Part shown: positions 1-8,423 of the stretch, one piece after another
Numbering within the stretch: position 1 is the stretch's first letter
How the letters are laid out: each line of letters begins with the position of its first letter
Assembly: GCA_964560425.1 (NCBI GenBank)
Contig: CAZLLE010000072.1
Location: 1 to 64,000 of the forward strand
Origin: CAZLLE01 sp964560425
GTDB lineage: Bacteria > Campylobacterota > Campylobacteria > Campylobacterales > QNZT01
DNA: 64,000 bases
Direction: 5' to 3'
Translations under genes and position numbers: made by a program
The notes under the pieces: model-generated
The model's input: the letters and a program-made list of their open reading frames with translations, nothing else
Databases searched by the model: none
What the model was told of the DNA's origin: nothing

Positions 1-1
1 T

Positions 2-400
2 GAAGATCTAAATAGAAACTCTATTATTGTAAAAGAGTCTGTAAACAATATCACAAAGATGAGTGCAAAATTACAAAATATAGCTGATGGATTTGATCTT
101 GTACAAAATAAGAGAGAGTCTAAAAGAGATGTAATTATACCACCAATGGAGGTGGAGATATTTTTAAAATCTAATATATCTTTTAAAGGGTTATTGTACG
201 ATATTTCAAAAAAAGGAATATCTATTATTGTTACGGATAGATACAAAGACAAAATAATTGAACAAGGGGATAGTGGAAAACTTATCTTAAAAGAGCCAAT
301 TAATAATCAAAGTATCTATTACCTTGAGGTAATCCATATACATACAAAAAAAGATAATGGAACAAGATATTTTGGAGCTAAATTAAGAGACAATAGTTGA
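2..400 (+). CDS. C-terminal part of methyl-accepting chemotaxis protein with PilZ domain (partial)
   Basis: The reading frame is already open at base 2, before the first ATG at 59, so this is the tail of a longer gene cut by the window edge. The first 30 or so codons look like the end of a chemoreceptor signalling coiled coil. After them comes a PilZ domain: an RxxxR pair in KRESKR and a DxSxxG motif in YDISKKG, the two signatures that bind cyclic di-GMP. PilZ-tailed chemoreceptors are known, and let c-di-GMP tune chemotaxis. The stop codon overlaps the convergent murG by 18 bp. The chemoreceptor part rests on a short segment, so it is less certain than the PilZ call. Confidence 0.75.
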   Translation, partial: EDLNRNSIIVKESVNNITKMSAKLQNIADGFDLVQNKRESKRDVIIPPMEVEIFLKSNISFKGLLYDISKKGISIIVTDRYKDKIIEQGDSGKLILKEPINNQSIYYLEVIHIHTKKDNGTRYFGAKLRDNS

Positions 401-1405
401 TAAAATTTTATCAACTATCTCTTTAGCTCCATTTGGATCTGTTATCTCTTTTAATCCTCTACTCATAGCAGATATATCACTAGAGAGGGCATCAAAAAGA
501 TCACTCTCTCTTAAAAACTTTTCATCTTTTACAAAAGAGTATTTTTTATCTACCAAAAATCTTGCATTAAAATATTGATGATTTGCAGCAGCATATGGAT
601 AAGGGATATAAAGAGCAGGTACACCAGAAGCACTAAGTTCCCAAAGTGTACTAGCCCCTGCACGACTCACAGCAAAATCAGCCTCTTTTATCTTATCTTC
701 AAGGTGATCTGAAAAATCAAATAGATCTACTTCTATATTTTCGCTTTTATAAAAATCTTTTAGTTTTTGATAATCTCGTTTTCCACTTTGATGAATTATC
801 TTTATACCTCTATTTGTTAACTCTTTAGCCACCTTCATGGCATAATTATTAATCGCAGTAGCTCCCTGTGAGCCACCCAAAAATATAACTGTTTTTACAG
901 ATTCTCTAACTCTTGCATTTTTAAAAAAGATAGTTCTTATTGGATAATATTTAAGTGATGATTTATCTTGATAAGATGAAAAGACCTCTGAAGCAAATGG
1001 AGCTAGAAGCTTGTTTAGTCTACCCATGATAGCATTTTGTTCATGGATAAATAATTTTTTATCATAAAGAATAGAAGCAAAAGAGGCAGGTGCCGCAGAG
1101 TAACCGCCTACAGAGAAGACAATATCAATCTCATTTTTTTTGAATATTGATTTACACTTAAAAGAGTATTTCAAAATATTCCCAAGAGAGAAAATTTTTG
1201 CAACAATTTTTTTATTTACAACTGCTGTTGTATCAAAAAAACACTTTTTAGAAAACCCTCTCTCATGTGAGAACCACTCTTCATCTTGTCCATAACTTGA
1301 ACCAATAAAAATAGGATCGATTCCCCTACTATTTAGCTCCTCTTTAATTGCCTTAGCAATACTAAGATGACCACCTGTTCCACCACCTGTAATCGCTATA
1401 TTCAT
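383..1405 (-). CDS. murG: MurG, UDP-GlcNAc:lipid I N-acetylglucosaminyltransferase
   Basis: MurG adds GlcNAc to lipid I at the inner face of the membrane, giving lipid II for peptidoglycan. The 340-residue product starts with the diagnostic glycine-rich loop (TGGGTGGHL) of the acceptor domain. It has the second glycine loop FLGGSQGA and the donor-site region SRAGASTLWEL near residue 250, then the PYPYAAANHQ segment typical of MurG. Its ATG overlaps the ftsW stop in an ATGA arrangement, so the two are translationally coupled and transcribed together. Length and motifs are complete. Confidence 0.97.
   Translation of the reverse strand: MNIAITGGGTGGHLSIAKAIKEELNSRGIDPIFIGSSYGQDEEWFSHERGFSKKCFFDTTAVVNKKIVAKIFSLGNILKYSFKCKSIFKKNEIDIVFSVGGYSAAPASFASILYDKKLFIHEQNAIMGRLNKLLAPFASEVFSSYQDKSSLKYYPIRTIFFKNARVRESVKTVIFLGGSQGATAINNYAMKVAKELTNRGIKIIHQSGKRDYQKLKDFYKSENIEVDLFDFSDHLEDKIKEADFAVSRAGASTLWELSASGVPALYIPYPYAAANHQYFNARFLVDKKYSFVKDEKFLRESDLFDALSSDISAMSRGLKEITDPNGAKEIVDKILSTIVS
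393..418. terminator. Perfect 26-bp palindrome at convergent gene ends
   Basis: Two 13-base arms (atagttgataaaa and its exact complement) meet without a spacer. The palindrome spans the stop codon of the chemoreceptor and the last codons of murG. With A4 on one side and T4 on the other it can act as a terminator in both directions. Confidence 0.55.
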
Positions 1406-2568
1406 GTTTTCTTCACCTTTTTACTAAGCATTAACACCATTCCTATGGCAATAGAGTGGGCAAGAAGAGAACTTCCTCCATAGCTCAAAAATGGTACAGC
1501 AATTCCTTTAATAGGAGTAATTCCTGTAATACCAAATGTATTAATAAAAAATGATAAAGCAATAATCAAGCCAATTCCAAGAACAAATAGAGAGTGCATC
1601 TTATCTTCTAGTCTACTTGCAATCTTAAGAATACGAAAGATTAGAAAGAAAAATATACCAATAACACCAATAACACCAACTATTCCGATCTCTTCAGTCA
1701 TACCAGCCATAACAAAATCTGTATGAACTTCGGTTAAAAATCCAAGCTTAATTGTTCCATTGCCAAGTCCTTCGCCAAAAATACCACCATTTTTAATGGC
1801 ATAAAATGAATTTGAAATCTGATAAGGTTCAACACTATCATGAACCCTTAGTTTTTCAGCCAAAGATTCAGGCAAAAAAGATAATACAAAATTTTGTATA
1901 TTACTCCACCACAATTTAATCCTCAAAATCCTATGATCTGAAGTCAAAATAGCAACAACAAAAATAGCAATTGCTCCAAATGAGGAGAGCATAAAAAACT
2001 TTGCACTTGTCCCTGCCATAAACGCCATGATTGCTAGTGTTAACCCAAGAACTACAACTTGACCTAGATCATTTTGCATAATAGCTATCAAATATACAAC
2101 AACAGCAAACGCCAACATATATGGGATAAAGATCAAAAACTCCTCTTTTAGAGATTTATGTTTATCAATAGCAATTTTTCTAGAAAAACTCCAAGCCAAA
2201 AAAAAGACAAATCCAATTTTAAAAAACTCTACAGGAGCAATTGATAATCCAGGAAATTTAATCCATCTCTTTGCACCACCCACAGAAGATACCAAACTTT
2301 CTGGTAAAAAGTGCATCGTTGTCATGAGGAATAGAAAAACACCAAATATTATAAATCCAAGACGAGAAAAATATCTATCTACATCTAATCTTGAAATATA
2401 CCACATAATAAAAATTGAAACCATACCAACACTAAATTGTCGTATGAAAAAGAAAAATTCACTAGTTCCTAAATAGGCAGTAACATAAGTAGTTAACGAA
2501 TAAGAGAAGACAATACCTATAGTAACAAGTAATGAACTTAAGTAAAAAAGCGATTTATCTGTTGCCAC
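1402..2568 (-). CDS. ftsW: FtsW, septal peptidoglycan glycosyltransferase (SEDS family)
   Basis: This is a 388-residue polytopic membrane protein of the SEDS family that polymerises lipid II at the septum. It has about ten hydrophobic segments, the GGAKRWIKFPGLSIAPVEF segment and a C-terminal VPFLSYGGSSLLAH, both SEDS signatures. I assign it as FtsW rather than RodA because it is coupled to murG and a second SEDS gene that resembles RodA lies at 10.8 kb. The likely start is GTG at 2568. It diverges from flgB across a 220-bp AT-rich region. Confidence 0.93.
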   Translation of the reverse strand: MATDKSLFYLSSLLVTIGIVFSYSLTTYVTAYLGTSEFFFFIRQFSVGMVSIFIMWYISRLDVDRYFSRLGFIIFGVFLFLMTTMHFLPESLVSSVGGAKRWIKFPGLSIAPVEFFKIGFVFFLAWSFSRKIAIDKHKSLKEEFLIFIPYMLAFAVVVYLIAIMQNDLGQVVVLGLTLAIMAFMAGTSAKFFMLSSFGAIAIFVVAILTSDHRILRIKLWWSNIQNFVLSFLPESLAEKLRVHDSVEPYQISNSFYAIKNGGIFGEGLGNGTIKLGFLTEVHTDFVMAGMTEEIGIVGVIGVIGIFFFLIFRILKIASRLEDKMHSLFVLGIGLIIALSFFINTFGITGITPIKGIAVPFLSYGGSSLLAHSIAIGMVLMLSKKVKKT

Positions 2569-2747
2569 ATTAATCCAATAATTTTGATTATATTTTTTTT
2601 ACAATATCCTAAAAAAGAGAATAAATTATAAAAAAAGTCTGTTAAATTGTACCAAGTTTTTTAATTAAATCGACACAATCTTTTCTTTAATAAAAATTAA
2701 ATATTATTATATTTTATTTTTATTAATTTACTTTAATATTAACATAT

Positions 2748-2763
2748 TGGCACTAAATATGCT
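2748..2763 (+). promoter_or_regulatory. Sigma-54 (RpoN) promoter for flgB-flgC-fliE
   Basis: The sequence tggcactaaatatgct has TGGCAC at -24 and TGC at -12 with exact RpoN spacing (GG and GC dinucleotides 10 bases apart). Transcription should begin near 2775, leaving room for the aaggag ribosome site at 2780-2784 and the ATG at 2790. Rod genes under RpoN/FlgR control are established in Campylobacter. Confidence 0.8.
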
Positions 2764-2789
2764 TGTTAATACCTATTCAAAGGAGTTTT

Positions 2790-3215
2790 ATGGCTATAGA
2801 GACTAGTAAATATACACACATTGCTCATGAAGCACTCTCATTTCGCAATCTAAAACAGAAATTTATCGCGGGAAATATTGCAAATGTAGATACACCATTC
2901 TATAAAGCAAAAGATATAGAATTTGAATCTACACTAGCTTCATCTATATCAAAATTAAACACCATAGATAAAAAACTAGATTTGGCACAGACCAATAGTA
3001 AACATCTAATACCAAGAGAAGATCAACTTAAGACAAGAGGAACTATATATCTTCGTCCAAATCATGCATCAAGAAATGATGGTAATAGTGTAGATTTAGA
3101 TATAGAGACAACACAGATGAATAAAAATGCAATTATGGTAGAAGCTATTACAGCTGCACTAAAAAAGCAATCTATGATATTTAAAAGCGTTATTGACGCA
3201 TCATCAAAAACATGA
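2790..3215 (+). CDS. flgB: FlgB, flagellar proximal rod protein
   Basis: FlgB is a rod component of the flagellar basal body, exported through the flagellar secretion apparatus. The N-terminal segment ends in AGNIANVDTPFYKAKDIEF, the conserved rod/hook motif (ANVDTP) that marks FlgB and FlgC. The start is placed at ATG 2790 (141 residues) behind aaggag. An upstream in-frame TTG at 2763 lies inside the sigma-54 -12 element and cannot be in the transcript. It is first gene of flgB-flgC-fliE. Confidence 0.96.
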   Translation: MAIETSKYTHIAHEALSFRNLKQKFIAGNIANVDTPFYKAKDIEFESTLASSISKLNTIDKKLDLAQTNSKHLIPREDQLKTRGTIYLRPNHASRNDGNSVDLDIETTQMNKNAIMVEAITAALKKQSMIFKSVIDASSKT

Positions 3216-3231
3216 TAGTGAGGGGAAATAG

Positions 3232-3726
3232 ATGTCATTTTTAAGTGGATTTGATATTAGCGGATATGGATTATCTGCTCAAAGATTTAGAATAAATCTA
3301 ATAAGTGCAAATATTGCAAATGTGAACACTACAAGAACTGCGGAGGGTGGAGCTTATCGTCGAAAATCAGCAGTTTTCAAAGAGATCAATTTTGATCAGC
3401 AACTAAACAAAGCTATATCTGAGCAAAACAATCTATTAAAAAATGAAAATTATATTAATGATCCAAGTGATAAAACAACTCCACTGCCTCCTCTTTCAAG
3501 TGTTGTAGTTGATAAAATAGTAAGAGATGATTCACCTTTTAAATTACGATTTGACCCATCTCACCCAGATGCAGATAGTAATGGTTATATATCTTTACCA
3601 AATATTAATCCAGTTATCGAAATGGCCGATTTAATTGAAGCGACGAGAGCTTATCAGGCAAATGTAGCCGCATATCAAAGCTCAAAAACTATTGCACAAA
3701 GTGCAATTGATATATTGAAAGGTTAG
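3232..3726 (+). CDS. flgC: FlgC, flagellar proximal rod protein
   Basis: This 164-residue rod protein begins with the SGYGLSAQRFRINLISANIAN type of N-terminal helix and the ANVNTTRT motif, and ends with the helix MADLIEATRAYQANVAA that pairs with it in the assembled rod. It sits 16 bp behind flgB with a gaggggaaa ribosome site, and fliE follows 5 bp later. The length is slightly above that of many FlgC proteins because of an insertion in the middle, as in relatives. Confidence 0.96.
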   Translation: MSFLSGFDISGYGLSAQRFRINLISANIANVNTTRTAEGGAYRRKSAVFKEINFDQQLNKAISEQNNLLKNENYINDPSDKTTPLPPLSSVVVDKIVRDDSPFKLRFDPSHPDADSNGYISLPNINPVIEMADLIEATRAYQANVAAYQSSKTIAQSAIDILKG

Positions 3727-3731
3727 AAAAT

Positions 3732-4028
3732 ATGATTAAATCACTTGAAACTTTATCCTCTATATCAATTTTAGACAATGGCACACAAAATATTAAAAAT
3801 AGTCCAAAAAAAGATTTTTTTACAATTTTGAGTGAATCTCTAAATGAGGTAAATGAGATACAAAAAAAGGGAGAAGGAGCTTTAGGAGCAATAGCTTCAG
3901 GACAAGTAAAAGACCTTCATCAAGCAGCTATAGCTATAGACAAAGCAGAACTTAATATGAAAGTAATGCTTGAGGTGAGAAACAAAGCACTAAATGCTTA
4001 TAAAGAGATACTTAGAACTCAACTCTAA
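3732..4028 (+). CDS. fliE: FliE, MS-ring/rod junction protein
   Basis: FliE is the small adaptor joining the MS ring to the rod and an early substrate of flagellar export. The 98-residue product has the FliE pattern: a variable N-terminus, then DFFTILSESLNEVNEIQKKG, SGQVKDLHQAAIAIDKAELNMKV and the C-terminal VRNKALNAYKEILRTQL, which resembles the rod-protein C-terminal helix. It is the last flagellar gene of this operon; a REP-like hairpin follows 24 bp downstream. Confidence 0.95.
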   Translation: MIKSLETLSSISILDNGTQNIKNSPKKDFFTILSESLNEVNEIQKKGEGALGAIASGQVKDLHQAAIAIDKAELNMKVMLEVRNKALNAYKEILRTQL

Positions 4029-4052
4029 ATAAACATTTTCAATAATATAAAA

Positions 4053-4078
4053 GGTGTGGTGAAGAGACCACAGCCTAC
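4053..4078 (-). repeat. REP-like palindromic element, copy 1
   Basis: On the minus strand this reads GTAG followed by an imperfect palindrome with arms gtggt/accac, a bulged base and a GG/CC base. GTAG at the foot of a bulged hairpin is the hallmark of REP elements mobilised by REP-associated tyrosine transposases. A close copy lies at 60926-60951. It sits between fliE and the penicillin-binding protein gene. Confidence 0.65.
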
Positions 4079-4103
4079 AATAATAATTTAAATACTTATT
4101 CAA

Positions 4104-4109
4104 TATAAT
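4104..4109 (+). promoter_or_regulatory. Possible -10 box just before ftsI
   Basis: A perfect TATAAT ends seven bases before the ftsI ATG, and there is no purine-rich ribosome site between them. If it is used, the message would be nearly leaderless. No clear -35 is visible; chance occurrence in AT-rich DNA is possible. Confidence 0.35.
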
Positions 4110-4116
4110 CTTTGAC

Positions 4117-5877
4117 ATGAATAAGAATGAAAGCAAAAAATTTAAAATATCCTATATTTTTATAATGATATCTATTCTCTTTATTATATTAATTGGGGCA
4201 TTTATACATATAAACAGTAGCGACAAAAGATTACCACAACTTAGAATTTCAGAAGATGACAAAGCCATAAGAGGAGATATTTTAAGTAGAAATAATTTTA
4301 CTCTTAGTACAAGTAAAAAACTATACAAAGCTACAATAGACACACGAAATATCAATCCTGACAAAGCTACACTATTTGTAACACTATTCTCTATTTTTAG
4401 TAATATTCCAAAAGAGCAGATCAAAGAGAAGCTACTCTCTAATTATGGATTTGTAACACTCAGCTACAAATTAGACTCTAAAACAGCACGATATATCAAA
4501 CAACTCACAAGAAAACTTTATAAAATGGGTGTATTTGTACGCTACACAGATGAAGAGAGTGGAAATACATTTTTTCATGGTTTAAATGTAACTGAGAGTG
4601 GTGAGTATAGGGTATACCCACTCAAAGATACATTAACACCTGTTATAGGTTTTGTACGAAAAGAGGAAAAAAATGGATATACCCATATCGTTGGGAAATA
4701 TGGATTAGAGAGCTATTATGGTGATAAATTGGCGGGAATTCAGAGTACCAGAATTATAGGTAGAAGGGATATTCGTAATAATATTATTTTTGATAACAAC
4801 AGCAAAGTCAAAAATAGAGTTGATGGATATGATATTGTCACAAGTATATCCATCAAACTGCAAAAAGAGCTTGAAAGTATTTTGGATAGACAAAGAGAGA
4901 GAATACAAGCCAAAGAGATAATGGCATGTGTAATGGATAGTAAAAGTGGAAATATCCTAGCTATTGCATCTTCTCGTAGAGTTGATCCAGCCAACAAGAG
5001 AAAAAATGGTGATCACCTCACTATATCAGCTATCAGGTATCTTTTTGAGCCAGGCTCTGTTATGAAACCTATTGTACTATCACTTTTACTTGATGAGAGA
5101 AATGTAGCTATAGATGATATTGTCAGAACTTACAACGGTAGATTTAAACTAGGCAGGAAAATAATTACAGATGAACATAAATATGAGTATTTGAGTGTAG
5201 ATAATATTATTGTACACTCTAGCAATATTGGAATGACTGTACTCTCTCAAAAACTAGATGAAATTGACTATTTTCAAGGACTTAGAAATTTTGGATTTTC
5301 CAAACGATCAAATATTGACCTCTCTTATGAGCTTTCAGGATCAATTCCCAATATTCACCAACTCAAAAATAGTGTTATTAAGGCAACTGCATCTTATGGA
5401 TATGGTATAAAAGTAAACTTTTTTCAACTTATGCAAGCATATAATATATTTAATAATAATGGATACAAAATACAACCATCTATTGGTGAATTTATCAAAT
5501 CTAAAACATCTTCACAAAAAATATTTCACAAAAAATCCATTCAAGTATTAAAACCAGATACTGCACAAACTATGCACAATGTATTAATCAAAACAGTAAA
5601 TCAAGGAACAGGAAAAGGTGCAATTACATCAGGAGTTGAAGTAGGAGGCAAAACAGGAACTGCACAAATTTCAGTAAGAGGAAGATACTCACAAACATAC
5701 AATAGCTCATTTTTTGGATTTGCAAATGATAAAAATAGTAGATATACTATTGGTGTAACAGTAATAGAACCCAATCCCAAAGGGGCTATGAGATTTGCTT
5801 CTCAAAGTGCTGTACCAGTTTTTAAAGATATCGTGGATATTATGATAAAAAATAACTTTCTGATACCAAACAGATAA
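4117..5877 (+). CDS. ftsI: Division-type penicillin-binding protein (FtsI/PBP3, peptidoglycan D,D-transpeptidase)
   Basis: This is a 586-residue class B penicillin-binding protein. There is one N-terminal membrane anchor (about residues 13-35), a dimerisation/pedestal region, then the transpeptidase domain with SxxK in EPGSVMKPIV, SxN in VHSSNIG and KTGTAQ. These three motifs form the serine acyl-enzyme site that cross-links peptidoglycan. Position directly after flgBC-fliE matches the arrangement in Helicobacter and Campylobacter. FtsI is preferred over PBP2 because of that synteny. The gene may be read from its own TATAAT immediately upstream as well as from the flagellar promoter. Confidence 0.9.
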   Translation: MNKNESKKFKISYIFIMISILFIILIGAFIHINSSDKRLPQLRISEDDKAIRGDILSRNNFTLSTSKKLYKATIDTRNINPDKATLFVTLFSIFSNIPKEQIKEKLLSNYGFVTLSYKLDSKTARYIKQLTRKLYKMGVFVRYTDEESGNTFFHGLNVTESGEYRVYPLKDTLTPVIGFVRKEEKNGYTHIVGKYGLESYYGDKLAGIQSTRIIGRRDIRNNIIFDNNSKVKNRVDGYDIVTSISIKLQKELESILDRQRERIQAKEIMACVMDSKSGNILAIASSRRVDPANKRKNGDHLTISAIRYLFEPGSVMKPIVLSLLLDERNVAIDDIVRTYNGRFKLGRKIITDEHKYEYLSVDNIIVHSSNIGMTVLSQKLDEIDYFQGLRNFGFSKRSNIDLSYELSGSIPNIHQLKNSVIKATASYGYGIKVNFFQLMQAYNIFNNNGYKIQPSIGEFIKSKTSSQKIFHKKSIQVLKPDTAQTMHNVLIKTVNQGTGKGAITSGVEVGGKTGTAQISVRGRYSQTYNSSFFGFANDKNSRYTIGVTVIEPNPKGAMRFASQSAVPVFKDIVDIMIKNNFLIPNR

Positions 5878-5894
5878 TAATAGGATAACAATCA

Positions 5895-6872
5895 ATGACA
5901 ATCGAAACTCTTTTAGAGATTACCCAAGGATCACTTACAAATAGTGTCAATTCACAAGAGATATATAGCGTAAGTGTACAATTAAATAGAGTTGATGAAG
6001 GTGATCTTTTTATAAGTGATATACAAGAAGATATACTCACAGCAATAGATAAAAAAGCTGGAGCCATTATCTATAGTGGAGATATAGAGATTCAAAATAA
6101 CGCTATAGTACTTATCAAAGTAGAATCTATCAAAGATGCTGCACTAAAACTACTAAAATATATTAATCAAGATAGAGATATAAGCTTCTCTTACCTAAGC
6201 TCACATGAGAGTACATTTTTTAAGATGATAGTCAAAGAGAAGAGAAGTATAGAGTTTATTCCAGATGATTGGAAAAAGGCATTTGAAAAAGTATTAAATA
6301 GCAGTAAAAAGATTTTTATAGGTGAAGATAAAGATCTAATCCAAGCAATAGCTCCAAAAGTGATAGTTCTCAAAAATGAAGAGAGTGGTTATGTGATAGA
6401 AGATACTCTATTTCGAACTACATTTAGAATGGGGAAGTATGTCTATCAAGGTGTACCTATTCCACCTTTTCATGTAGATCATATTCTAAAAGTAGTGGCA
6501 TTTTGTGAAAAATTTGACTTTCCATACTCTATGGATAAGATACAAAGATCAAAACATTTTATACCTATATTTACCAAAGCAGAACCTACGGTTCACAATA
6601 TGGGAAGAGATGATAAAATTGTTATAATTTGTGATAATAAACAAGATATAACAGAGGCTAAATTTTATGTAAAGACACAAGGTAGAATTATAGCCAAAAC
6701 ACTTGCTCTCACACCACCAAAAACAAAAATAGATGATTTTGAAAATCCAATATATTATCGTAATATCAATGATATAATTGATGTAATAGAACAATCAAAT
6801 TTTAACTATCTATTTATCTACACCAAAGATTCATCTATAATAGAAGAGGTAAAAAAATACCTCTACCGATAA
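5895..6872 (+). CDS. Mur-ligase-like protein lacking the ATP-binding motif; function unknown
   Basis: The first 90 residues resemble the UDP-binding N-terminal domain of MurE/MurF: VSVQLNRVDEGDLFIS followed by AIDKKAGAIIYSG matches the usual DSR-pGDlF...AI-kGA pattern. The following 235 residues contain no GxxGKT/S P-loop and no recognisable ligase centre, so it is unlikely to be an active ligase. It is 325 residues, 17 bp behind ftsI with an aggat ribosome site, so it is probably cotranscribed with it. A regulatory or sugar-nucleotide-binding role in wall synthesis is only a guess. It overlaps the convergent UbiB-like gene by 10 bp. Confidence 0.6.
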   Translation: MTIETLLEITQGSLTNSVNSQEIYSVSVQLNRVDEGDLFISDIQEDILTAIDKKAGAIIYSGDIEIQNNAIVLIKVESIKDAALKLLKYINQDRDISFSYLSSHESTFFKMIVKEKRSIEFIPDDWKKAFEKVLNSSKKIFIGEDKDLIQAIAPKVIVLKNEESGYVIEDTLFRTTFRMGKYVYQGVPIPPFHVDHILKVVAFCEKFDFPYSMDKIQRSKHFIPIFTKAEPTVHNMGRDDKIVIICDNKQDITEAKFYVKTQGRIIAKTLALTPPKTKIDDFENPIYYRNINDIIDVIEQSNFNYLFIYTKDSSIIEEVKKYLYR

Positions 6873-8410
6873 ACCAATCTAAGCACTCCTACTCCAAAAA
6901 GTATGAGTGCAACACTTTTCATCGTAGGATCAAACAGCAAAATAAAAATTGATCCAAAAACCAAAATAAACCCACTAATAATAGGTTTAATATATTCCAT
7001 ACTCTCTTTAGCGATCCATGAAAGTTGATCATTGGATAGTTCTACTTTTAGCTCTCCATCACTTGCCATCTTAATAGTTTGTTTGAGATCTTTTATAAAA
7101 AAAGGGATAGATTTAATCTCATCAACTACTGTATCAATTAAACTATCAGATGCCCCCAAAGCTCTTGGAATATTCTTTTGTAAAATTGGTAAAATATCTT
7201 TAATACCATTAAAATTAGAGATATAAGTAGTACCAAGTCCCTCAATAATAGCACTAACCCTCAAAATATAGATAGCCTCTTGAGGCAATTTAAAAGGAAA
7301 ATTTCTAGTAGTAGCCAATACATTAAAAGCCAAATCCTGCATACTTTGTGCATCTAGTGAATTATCAGAAAATATCTCAAACATTTTCTCTACAAACTCC
7401 GCTAATTCTGCCTTTGGAGCTTCATAAGCGATAGTTCCCAACTTTTTATTACTTGCAACATAAAGCTCATAATCCTCTTCATGAGCGGCTTTAATAAGCT
7501 CAATAATAGCAATCCTAGTCTCATTTGGGACTCTTTTTAGCATACCAAAATCCAGAAGTATAAGCTCCCCTGCACTATTTACAAGCAAATTTCCAGGGTG
7601 AGGGTCGGCATGAAAAAAACCTTTGATAAGCATCTGCTCCATATAAAACTCCACCAACTGCTCAATCAATGGCACAAAATCAATATTTTCTCTTTTTAAA
7701 CTCTCTTTATCATCAAATCTATACCCCTCTTCAAAACTCATTACAAGTGCATCATCACTGCAATATTTCTCATAAGGAGTTGGAAATTTTATACCACTAT
7801 CACTATAAACAGATGAAAACTTTTTAAGATTTTCCAGCTCCTGATTCATGCTCACCTCTTGCAAAATCATAGAAGAGAACTCAATAACCACAGCTTCAAT
7901 TGAGTTTTTTGTATAATATGAGAAGAGTGGTTGAAAAAGTTTATTAAAAAAAGATAATATTCTAATATCTGCACTAACTCTTTTTAAAATATCATTTCGT
8001 CTTAACTTTACAGCTACCTTTTTGCCATCATATAAATATGCTTCATGAACTTGTCCAATGGAGGCTGCCGCGATTGGCTCTTTATCAAAAGATTTGAAAA
8101 AATCCTCTTTTGCAAATGCTCTATCATAAACTATTTCAAACTCACCTTTTGACATAGGTGGCAACTCATCATGAAGAGATTTTAGAGCAGATAGATATTG
8201 GGGTGTAAAAAAATCTGCTCTTGTTGCCAATACTTGGGCTAATTTAATAAAACTAGCTCCAAGAGAGACAATAGTATTGTGTAGAGCTTTAGGTGAAAGA
8301 GGTCTAAAAAATAGAAATCTCTCCCGTTTTTTAATAACCAAAAAAAGTGTCAAAAGAAAATGAAAAACAAGCCAAACTCTAAAAGGTGAGTAATATATTA
8401 AAAATTTCAT
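6863..8410 (-). CDS. UbiB/ABC1/COQ8-family atypical kinase or ATPase
   Basis: This is a 515-residue member of the UbiB (ADCK/COQ8) family. Visible motifs are FIKLAQVLATRADF (the KxGQ region, with Ala in place of Gly), the alanine loop AAASIGQVHEAYL, the VAVKL lysine, FFHADPHPGNLL and the LLDFG metal site. Two hydrophobic segments at the C-terminus anchor it in the inner membrane. The family supports isoprenoid quinone synthesis or handling. Campylobacterota generally make menaquinone by the futalosine route, so a classic ubiquinone role is unlikely. It lies 13 bp behind the MipA-like gene on the same strand. Confidence 0.88.
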   Translation of the reverse strand: MKFLIYYSPFRVWLVFHFLLTLFLVIKKRERFLFFRPLSPKALHNTIVSLGASFIKLAQVLATRADFFTPQYLSALKSLHDELPPMSKGEFEIVYDRAFAKEDFFKSFDKEPIAAASIGQVHEAYLYDGKKVAVKLRRNDILKRVSADIRILSFFNKLFQPLFSYYTKNSIEAVVIEFSSMILQEVSMNQELENLKKFSSVYSDSGIKFPTPYEKYCSDDALVMSFEEGYRFDDKESLKRENIDFVPLIEQLVEFYMEQMLIKGFFHADPHPGNLLVNSAGELILLDFGMLKRVPNETRIAIIELIKAAHEEDYELYVASNKKLGTIAYEAPKAELAEFVEKMFEIFSDNSLDAQSMQDLAFNVLATTRNFPFKLPQEAIYILRVSAIIEGLGTTYISNFNGIKDILPILQKNIPRALGASDSLIDTVVDEIKSIPFFIKDLKQTIKMASDGELKVELSNDQLSWIAKESMEYIKPIISGFILVFGSIFILLFDPTMKSVALILFGVGVLRLVYR

Positions 8411-8423
8411 ATTATATTATGAC

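Noticed and set aside
2763..2789. TTG start for flgB
   Set aside because: It overlaps the -12 element of the sigma-54 promoter, so it would not be transcribed.
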